Source: Kribbella sp. CA-293567 (GTDB taxonomy: Bacteria > Actinomycetota > Actinomycetes > Propionibacteriales > Kribbellaceae). From it: a stretch of DNA of 64,000 nucleotides. Positions 58,815 to 64,000 of the stretch are shown here, piece by piece (the stretch's first letter is position 1; every line of letters starts with the position of its first letter). Under the pieces are notes generated by a model. The model did no database searches and was not told the origin of the DNA. It saw nothing but the letters and a program-made list of their open reading frames with translations. The position numbers and the translations under genes are program-made. Where the stretch lies: the NCBI RefSeq assembly GCF_027627575.1, contig NZ_CP114065.1, positions 7,006,001 to 7,070,000 of the forward strand. Direction: 5' to 3'.

Positions 58815-59897
58815 TCAGAGTGTTCCGGTCGCCAGTTGCAGCCCGAGGCTGCTGAGCGCCACGGAGATCCACAGCAGCGCGCCGAGCGCCAGCGGCCGCC
58901 AGCCTGCCTGCCGCAGCTCCCCGGGCCGCATCGAGAGGCCGATCGCGACCAGGGCGCAGGTGATCAGGAAGGTGCCGGTCAGCGCCAGGCCTTCCTGCCA
59001 GGCCTGCGGCACCATGCCGACGGTCCGCAGGGTGGCCGCCAGGATGAAGCCGACGAGGAAGAGCGGGACCATCCGCCGCCACGGCAGCTTCTGCTTCTGG
59101 TTCCGCGGGTCGTGCTTCTGGTTCTCGCGACGGGACTTGAGGATGACCAGGCCGATGACGATCGGGATCAGCATCAGGGACCGGGTCAGCTTGACGACCA
59201 GAGCCTGGTCGCCGGCCTCCTGGCTGTAGGTGTAGCCGGCGGCAACGACCGACGAGGTGTCGTTGATCGCGGTACCGGCCCACAGCCCGAACGCCTGCGC
59301 GTCGAGACCGAGCAGGTGACCCAGCGGCGGAAAGGCGAGGACGGCGACCACGTTGAAGGTGAAGATGGTTGCCAGCGCATAGGCGACCGAGGTCTTCTTC
59401 GCTCCGATCGCGGCCGTGGCAGCAGCGATCGCCGACGCGCCGCAGATCGCAGTACCGACGCCGATCAGGGTTTGGGTGTCCCCGCGCACTCCCAGCATCC
59501 GCCCGAACAGCCAGGCGCCACCGAGCGCGACCGCCAGCGTCCCGAGCATGACCGGCAGGGAGTCACCGCCGACACGGATCACTTGCTGAAGAGACAGCCC
59601 GGTCCCCAGTACGACGATCGACAGCTGCAGAAGCGTCTTGGAGGCGAACTCGTAGCCGGGGCGCGACCAGCTCCCGCGCAGCGACGGGACCAGCACTCCG
59701 GCCAGCACGCCGAGCACGATTCCGAACACCGGCCCGCCGATCACCGGGACCAGCCGCCCGAGCGGCACCGCGACGGCCGCCAGGGCGAGGACCACCAGCA
59801 AGCCGGGGACGCGCTCGATGAAATGCCGGCCGGGGACGGGCTTCGAGACGGCTCCGGCGTCGTTCGCAGCCGGTGACCTAACCTCGACGTGCACCAC
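58815..59897 (-). CDS. YeiH-family putative sulfate/sulfonate exporter
   Basis: 360 residues from the GTG at 59897 with GGAGG upstream; the longer frame to 60296 is antisense to the GntR gene. About ten transmembrane helices. The UPF0324/YeiH signature is IGVGTAICGASAIAAATAAIGAKKTSVAYALATIFTFNVVAVLAFPPLGHLLGL and FGLWAGTAINDTSSVVAAGY. A charged cytoplasmic loop (SRRENQKHDPRNQKQKLPWRR) splits the molecule. Substrate is not proven for the family. Likely under control of the divergent GntR protein. Confidence 0.9.
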   Translation of the reverse strand: MVHVEVRSPAANDAGAVSKPVPGRHFIERVPGLLVVLALAAVAVPLGRLVPVIGGPVFGIVLGVLAGVLVPSLRGSWSRPGYEFASKTLLQLSIVVLGTGLSLQQVIRVGGDSLPVMLGTLAVALGGAWLFGRMLGVRGDTQTLIGVGTAICGASAIAAATAAIGAKKTSVAYALATIFTFNVVAVLAFPPLGHLLGLDAQAFGLWAGTAINDTSSVVAAGYTYSQEAGDQALVVKLTRSLMLIPIVIGLVILKSRRENQKHDPRNQKQKLPWRRMVPLFLVGFILAATLRTVGMVPQAWQEGLALTGTFLITCALVAIGLSMRPGELRQAGWRPLALGALLWISVALSSLGLQLATGTL

Positions 59898-59918
59898 GAG
59901 CCGGTACCTCCTGACAAG

Positions 59919-59934
59919 AAATGTGCGTACATTT
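59919..59934. promoter_or_regulatory. GntR-type operator palindrome
   Basis: AAATGT-GCGT-ACATTT, perfect 6-bp arms, lies 21 bp upstream of the YeiH start and 53 bp upstream of the GntR start. It is AT-rich against the GC background and central to the divergent promoter region. Confidence 0.65.
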
Positions 59935-59987
59935 ACGTTAGGAGATGACCGGACATTTGGCAACCCGGTACGACCAGAGAGGTCCCG

Positions 59988-60764
59988 ATGAGCGAGCGCA
60001 AGCTGGATCGCAGTGGTGCACAGCCGCTGTGGAAGCAGCTGCAGCAGGAGCTGGTACGCCGGCTCCGGGCGGGCGAGTTCGACGACCTGTTCCCCGGCGA
60101 ACTCGTGCTGGTCGAGGAGTACCAGGTCAGCCGGCACACCGTCCGCCAGGCGCTCGGCAAGCTCCGGGCCGACGGACTGATCGTCGCCGAGCGCGGTCGC
60201 CAGCCACGGGTCGCGACCTCCCCGGAGATCCGCCAGCCGATGGGGGCGCTCTACAGCCTCTTCTCCTCGGTCGAGGCGTCCGGCCTGACACAGCACAGCG
60301 TCGTACGGGCCCTGGACATCCGCGCCGACGGGGTGATCGCCACCAGGCTCGATCTGGAGGCTTCGATTCCGCTGGTCTATCTGGAGCGAGTCCGGTTCGC
60401 TGGGGACGAGCCGCTGGCCTTGGACCGCGTATGGCTGCCCGCGTCTCTGACGGAGGGGCTACTGGATGCCGACTTCAGTCACACCAGCCTGTACAACGAG
60501 TTGGCCGAGCGCACGGGACTGCGGCTCGACCACGGCCGTGAGGACATCCGCGCGGTCAACCCGACGCCGGCAGAGCGCGCACTGCTGCACTGTCCGGCCG
60601 ACGCCGCGGCCTTCTCGATCAACCGGCTGGGGCATGCCCAGGGACGCAAGCTCGAGTGGCGGCACACCGTAGTACGGGGTGATCGCTTCGCGCTGGCAGC
60701 GGAGTTCTCCGCAGACGCCGGCTACCGCTTGGCTCCGTCGGCAGCCGGCGCCGCACTCTCTTAG
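59988..60764 (+). CDS. GntR-family regulator, HutC subfamily
   Basis: 258 residues from the ATG at 59988. The winged helix is PLWKQLQQELVRRLRAGEFDDLFPGELVLVEEYQVSRHTVRQALGKLRADGLIVAERGRQPRVA. The UTRA effector domain follows (VVRALDIRADGVIATRLDLEASIPLVYLERVRFAGDEPLALDRVWLPASL). HutC-type regulators sense small metabolites. It is divergent from the YeiH exporter. Confidence 0.92.
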   Translation: MSERKLDRSGAQPLWKQLQQELVRRLRAGEFDDLFPGELVLVEEYQVSRHTVRQALGKLRADGLIVAERGRQPRVATSPEIRQPMGALYSLFSSVEASGLTQHSVVRALDIRADGVIATRLDLEASIPLVYLERVRFAGDEPLALDRVWLPASLTEGLLDADFSHTSLYNELAERTGLRLDHGREDIRAVNPTPAERALLHCPADAAAFSINRLGHAQGRKLEWRHTVVRGDRFALAAEFSADAGYRLAPSAAGAALS

Positions 60765-60774
60765 CCGGCAGGGC

Positions 60775-61704
60775 TTACAAGGTGATCGATCGCAGGTGAT
60801 CGACCACGGTGAACGTCGAGCCGGACGCTTCGACCGAGGCGCGGAGCTTGGCCAAGCCACCCCAGTCGACCGCCGGCTTGTCCAGCGGCTCGTCGAAGTC
60901 GTCCCAGTGGGTCGCTATCACGGTCTTCACCGGCTTGATCGTGCTGAGCAGCCGGTCGGTGACACCCGGCTCACCGCCGGGTGCTGCCAGCACCACGTCG
61001 ACCTGCAGGTCCCGGAGCGAGGCCGGGTCGAAGCCGGCGGTGCTGAGGCTGAGGATGCGCCGCCCGCCGATCGTGATCACGTAGGCGAGCGTGCCGCCCT
61101 CCACCAGGTCCGCGATGGTCCGCGGCCGAGCCGGTACGACGGCCGGTCGCGTGCCGGGGAAGGCGAACTGGTGATGCTTCCCACCGCACGAGTGCACCGA
61201 CCGGAACACCTCGACAGTGAACCCGTCGAACGGCAGATACTCCCCGCCGCTCACCTGCGACAACTGGTCGCCAGGAGTCCGCATCGCCCTCAGCAGGTTG
61301 AGGTGTGTCTCGTTCCCGAGCACCGTCGCTCCGGTCTTCCGTGCGACGTACGGCACGTCGGGGATGTGGTCGTAGTGCCCGTGGTGCACCAGCACGGCGT
61401 TCGCCGTACTCACATAGCGGTCGATGATCCTGGGCGAGCTCACCACTCTGGTCCCGGCGTCAGCGCCGGCCTGGGTATAGGTCCCGGTCTTGAACCTGGT
61501 CAGCCACGGGTCAGTCAGCACGACCGACTTGCCGCACCTGATCTCCCAGGAGTGGTTGCCCCACCAGGTGAACTTCACCGGCTCTCGCGGCGCTGCACTG
61601 ACGGCCGCTTCCACACCGTCGGCGCCGCGCCAGCCGACTACGCCCGCAGCTCCTGCTGCGGCAGCCGCCGTCCCTGTCAGTACGCCTCTACGACTCAACG
61701 TCAC
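60775..61704 (-). CDS. Tat-exported MBL-fold metallohydrolase
   Basis: 309 residues. The N-terminus has a twin-arginine signal, TLSRRGVLTGTAAAAAGAAGVVGW. The MBL motif is HHGHYDH (His108, His110, Asp112, His113), with WWGNHSWEIRCGKSVVLTDPW and FRSVHSCGGKHH and VIATHWDDFDEPL. This is the L-ascorbate-6-phosphate-lactonase-like (UlaG/YtnP) group. Export with folded metals already bound is consistent with the Tat signal. Its stop lies 10 bp from the convergent GntR stop. Confidence 0.9.
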   Translation of the reverse strand: MTLSRRGVLTGTAAAAAGAAGVVGWRGADGVEAAVSAAPREPVKFTWWGNHSWEIRCGKSVVLTDPWLTRFKTGTYTQAGADAGTRVVSSPRIIDRYVSTANAVLVHHGHYDHIPDVPYVARKTGATVLGNETHLNLLRAMRTPGDQLSQVSGGEYLPFDGFTVEVFRSVHSCGGKHHQFAFPGTRPAVVPARPRTIADLVEGGTLAYVITIGGRRILSLSTAGFDPASLRDLQVDVVLAAPGGEPGVTDRLLSTIKPVKTVIATHWDDFDEPLDKPAVDWGGLAKLRASVEASGSTFTVVDHLRSITL

Positions 61705-61762
61705 GTCGTCTCCTCACTCGATCCGGACTCGCAGTCAAGGGGAGGCGACGACCTCATGTCGA

Positions 61763-61778
61763 ATATGCTCTTACATAT
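61763..61778. promoter_or_regulatory. ATATG-N6-CATAT dyad upstream of LysR gene
   Basis: Perfect 5-bp AT-rich arms, 59 bp upstream of the MBL hydrolase start and 42 bp upstream of the LysR start, in a divergent intergenic region. A plausible LysR site, although it does not strictly follow T-N11-A. Confidence 0.35.
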
Positions 61779-61819
61779 GCAGCGATGCACTGGTGATATC
61801 AACGCAGGTCAGGCGCATT

Positions 61820-62701
61820 ATGCTGACTGAGCGGTATCTGCAGATCTTCGTGGCGCTGGCGGATGAGCAGCACTTCGGCGATGCGGCCCGGGTTGTCGGC
61901 ATCACCCAGCCGCCGCTCTCGCAAGGGCTTCGGCGACTGGAGGCTATGGTCGGCGCCAAGCTGTTCGAGCGCGGCCTTGGGCAGGTGCAGCTCACTCCGG
62001 CCGGCGTTGCGCTGCTGCCGTATGCCCGCCGCGCCTTGGGCGCCATCGACGAGTTCCATCACGCTGCCGTGGCGCAGGACCCCGACGGCCAGGAGATTCG
62101 TCTCGGACTGGCCCCCGAGGTGCCTGCCTCAGTGGGCGCCGCAGTAGCGGCCGCCTGTGGTGAGGCAGTCCGGGGCAGCCGCGTCACGGCCGTCTCGGCC
62201 CCGACCAGCTCTCTCGTCAACCAGGTCTCCTCGAGCCGCCTAGCGATGGCTGTAGTGCTCCACCCGACCGTCCTAGACGGTCTGCAGGCAGGGCCGGTCA
62301 CCCTGCTGAGGAGCTGGGCGCTAGTGCCGACGTCCTTCCATCCGGACGACGGTCAGCCGCTGCCGCTCCGCAAGCTCAGCGGACTGCCGATCGCAGTACG
62401 GCCTCGCCCTGAAGCTCCTGCTGCCAGGGATCTCTTCCTGGACACCATCGGCCTCCACCGGCCGAGCGGCGGCACAGTGGTCGTCACCGACGACCGAGCC
62501 GCGCTGGCGATGGTGGCGGCCGGTCAGGCGATCCTGGTGACGCCGGACGACTCATTGCAAGCAGCGGGAGTCGGCAGACACCGGCTGGTCGACGATCCGC
62601 TTCCGGTGCGCCTACGCCTCGTCTGGCCCCAATCCCGTACGCCGAACGCCCTGCCGCCCGAAGTCATGTCACAGCTGGCCCAGGCTCTGGTCGCGTCGTG
62701 A
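61820..62701 (+). CDS. LysR-family transcriptional regulator
   Basis: 293 residues from the ATG at 61820. Winged helix: RYLQIFVALADEQHFGDAARVVGITQPPLSQGLRRLEAMVGAKLFERG. Effector domain from IRLGLAPEVPASVGAAV. It overlaps the downstream beta-lactamase-like gene by 4 bp on the same strand and is divergent from the MBL hydrolase. The pairing recalls AmpR with AmpC, but AmpR-ampC genes are divergent, so the analogy is loose. Confidence 0.92.
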   Translation: MLTERYLQIFVALADEQHFGDAARVVGITQPPLSQGLRRLEAMVGAKLFERGLGQVQLTPAGVALLPYARRALGAIDEFHHAAVAQDPDGQEIRLGLAPEVPASVGAAVAAACGEAVRGSRVTAVSAPTSSLVNQVSSSRLAMAVVLHPTVLDGLQAGPVTLLRSWALVPTSFHPDDGQPLPLRKLSGLPIAVRPRPEAPAARDLFLDTIGLHRPSGGTVVVTDDRAALAMVAAGQAILVTPDDSLQAAGVGRHRLVDDPLPVRLRLVWPQSRTPNALPPEVMSQLAQALVAS

Positions 62702-63570
62702 CTGCCCGCATCCGCGCCACCTTCGACGACGCGGGCGCTCGTGGCTGGCTCCATGCCGTCTCGCTGGACCACCCGGACCAGACAGTCGACCTGGACGCCG
62801 ACGCCGTCGTACCGATCGCCTCTGTCTACAAGCTCCCCCTCCTGGCCGCCTACTGCCACTTGGTCGACTCGCAGGAGCTGGACCCGCGAGAGCCACTGAC
62901 TCTGCAGCCGGAAGACCGCATCCCTGGCGCTAGTGGTCTGTCGATCCTTCACGACCCAGTGACACTGTCTCTTCGCGATCTGGCCGTGATGATGATGGCC
63001 GTCTCCGACAACGCCGCGGCGGATGCCCTGCTCAACAAGGTTGGTGTGGAACGGCTTGCCGAGCTGTTGCGGTCGTTCGGCCTGCAACACACTTCAGTAC
63101 GCCGTGGGGCCGCCGGGAACCTCAGCGAGCTGCGACGGCGTACAGGTGCCAGCGACGTGGACGCAGCGTTCGCAGTACTGGCGGACAACGACCAGACGGA
63201 TCCAGTCGGCGTGTACGACGCTGCCGGGATGGCTGCTAGCAGCGGGAGGGACATGACCACGCTGCTGGCAGAGCTGTGGTCCGGGCGGCTGTTGTCGGAC
63301 GAGCAGACGGCGTTCGCGCAGAAAGTCATGCAGCAGCAGGTGTTCTCGCAGCGGATCGCCTCGGGCTTCCCGTATGACGGCGTACGGGTCGCGGGCAAGA
63401 CAGGGACCTTCGGCGCCCTCCGGCACGAGGTGGGAGTGGTCGTGATGCCCGGTGGCGACGCCTACGCCCTTGCGGTGTTCACGCATGCCGCAAGGGGCGA
63501 CTATCGCCTGCCACGCGTCGACGCGGCCATCGGCGAGGCAGCACGTCTCGCCGTCGACCAGCTGCGCTGA
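62698..63570 (+). CDS. Class A beta-lactamase-like serine hydrolase, no signal peptide
   Basis: 290 residues from a GTG overlapping the LysR stop. All three class A motifs are present: SVYK (Ser42, Lys45), SDN (Ser102 to Asn104) and KTG (Lys233 to Gly235, in AGKTGTFG). No signal peptide or Tat motif precedes the enzyme fold, so it appears cytoplasmic. True lactamases are exported, so hydrolysis of another substrate, or a wrongly placed start, must be considered. The omega-loop Glu is not obvious. Confidence 0.88.
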   Translation: MTARIRATFDDAGARGWLHAVSLDHPDQTVDLDADAVVPIASVYKLPLLAAYCHLVDSQELDPREPLTLQPEDRIPGASGLSILHDPVTLSLRDLAVMMMAVSDNAAADALLNKVGVERLAELLRSFGLQHTSVRRGAAGNLSELRRRTGASDVDAAFAVLADNDQTDPVGVYDAAGMAASSGRDMTTLLAELWSGRLLSDEQTAFAQKVMQQQVFSQRIASGFPYDGVRVAGKTGTFGALRHEVGVVVMPGGDAYALAVFTHAARGDYRLPRVDAAIGEAARLAVDQLR

Positions 63571-63575
63571 CGGTC

Positions 63576-63596
63576 TTGACTTCAAGTCCACTGGAA
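63576..63596 (+). promoter_or_regulatory. Possible MerR-type promoter element
   Basis: TTGACT (63576-63581) is followed at once by the inverted repeat TTCAAGT-CC-ACTGGAA (63581-63596, 6 of 7 positions paired). A dyad lodged between a -35 box and a widely spaced -10 is the layout of MerR-family promoters. The -10 is poor (TGGGAT at 19 bp). It lies just before the acetyltransferase gene. Confidence 0.4.
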
Positions 63597-63613
63597 CTGT
63601 TGGGATCAGCGGC

Positions 63614-64000
63614 ATGACCTGGCAGACCGAATCGCTCGACCTCGACGCCTATCTGCGCCGCATCGACCACCCGCCGGTGGAAGCCACCGTCGACGCACTG
63701 CACAGCTTGCACGCCGCGCACGTCCGGGCGATCCCGTTCGAGAACGTGGACGTGATCCTGGGCACCCATCCTGGGATCGGGTTCGACGCGATCCAGCGCA
63801 AACTGGTGGGCCGGCAGCGCGGCGGCTACTGCTATGAACACGCCTTGCTGTTCGCCGCGGCACTGGAAGCAGTCGGCTTCGAGGTGGAGCGCCGCGTCGC
63901 CCGGGTCCAGCCGCACAGGTCAGGCCCGCGAACCCACATGCTGTTGCTGGTCAGGGCGGAAGGGCAGGAGTTCCTGGCGGACGTGGGCTTCGGCGCCGGC
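63614..64000 (+). CDS. Arylamine N-acetyltransferase, N-terminal part (cut by window end)
   Basis: 129 residues visible from the ATG at 63614. The catalytic triad is complete: Cys73 in RQRGGYCYEHALLF, His108 in PRTHMLLLV and Asp123 in FLADVGFGAG. The N-terminus, LDLDAYLRRIDHPPVEATVDALHSLHAAHVRAIPFENVDV, is typical. NAT enzymes transfer acetyl from acetyl-CoA to arylamines and hydrazines. The C-terminal domain continues past 64000. A MerR-type promoter element lies directly upstream. Confidence 0.92.
   Translation, partial: MTWQTESLDLDAYLRRIDHPPVEATVDALHSLHAAHVRAIPFENVDVILGTHPGIGFDAIQRKLVGRQRGGYCYEHALLFAAALEAVGFEVERRVARVQPHRSGPRTHMLLLVRAEGQEFLADVGFGAG

Overview
The window is a high-GC actinobacterial chromosome segment with codon use typical of the group: many GTG starts, strong third-position GC and short ATGA/GTGA gene overlaps. 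The gene mix fits a soil actinomycete of the Nocardioidaceae type, and I would guess Kribbella or a relative; this is inference from content, not a search. Evidence includes Ku without an adjacent ligase, a SigB/SigF-type sigma factor with CsbD, an Asp23/AmaP envelope stress cluster, sugar-acid and polysaccharide catabolism under LacI control, and a PQQ biosynthesis cluster. I saw no rRNA, tRNA, CRISPR array, prophage or intact insertion sequence.

Layout. 1-5.6 kb: the end of a TetR regulator, a small membrane protein, a DUF5107/TPR protein, an FAD dehydrogenase and a RIO-type kinase. 5.8-14.3 kb: a stress region with an ECF sigma factor coupled to an Asp23-like protein, a divergent operon of Asp23-like proteins and membrane anchors, a NIPSNAP protein, a SigB-type sigma factor, CsbD, a coiled-coil protein and Ku. 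14.3-26.2 kb: LysR with a divergent DJ-1/PfpI protein, GNAT, MFS exporter, a fused E1 2-oxoacid dehydrogenase, DUF1992, an aldehyde dehydrogenase plus FAD oxidase pair behind a perfect CRP-type site, and two membrane proteins. 26.2-33.4 kb: a LacI regulator, three LacI-type operators, and an aldarate operon (5-dehydro-4-deoxyglucarate dehydratase, glucarate dehydratase, an unknown protein, two D-2-hydroxyacid dehydrogenases), then a secreted PL7 alginate lyase. 33.5-42.6 kb: a PRC-barrel/DUF2382 protein, an ornithine-cyclodeaminase/ammonia-lyase pair with an altered MIO site, a YqeB-like protein, two small genes that share the same 3' repeat, a VanY-type carboxypeptidase and a two-component system. 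42.7-52.7 kb: two secreted proteins, an esterase/MFS/esterase/ATP-grasp run, a penicillin-binding protein whose transpeptidase half looks dead, a serine hydrolase, and an ArsR-like regulator divergent from an amidohydrolase. 52.7-64 kb: a shortened epoxide-hydrolase homologue, a GH2 glycosidase, pqqA-C-D-E-B, a YeiH exporter divergent from a GntR regulator, a Tat-exported MBL hydrolase, a LysR/beta-lactamase-like pair and an arylamine N-acetyltransferase cut by the window end.

The most unusual items are the lyase with Ser-Ala-Gly in place of the MIO-forming Ala-Ser-Gly, the GT51 protein with a degenerate transpeptidase domain, an approximately 85-nt element repeated just after the stops of two convergent genes with a compensatory base-pair change, and the uncharacterised esterase/ATP-grasp pair. 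Several clear operator palindromes sit between divergent genes and give testable regulon hypotheses.
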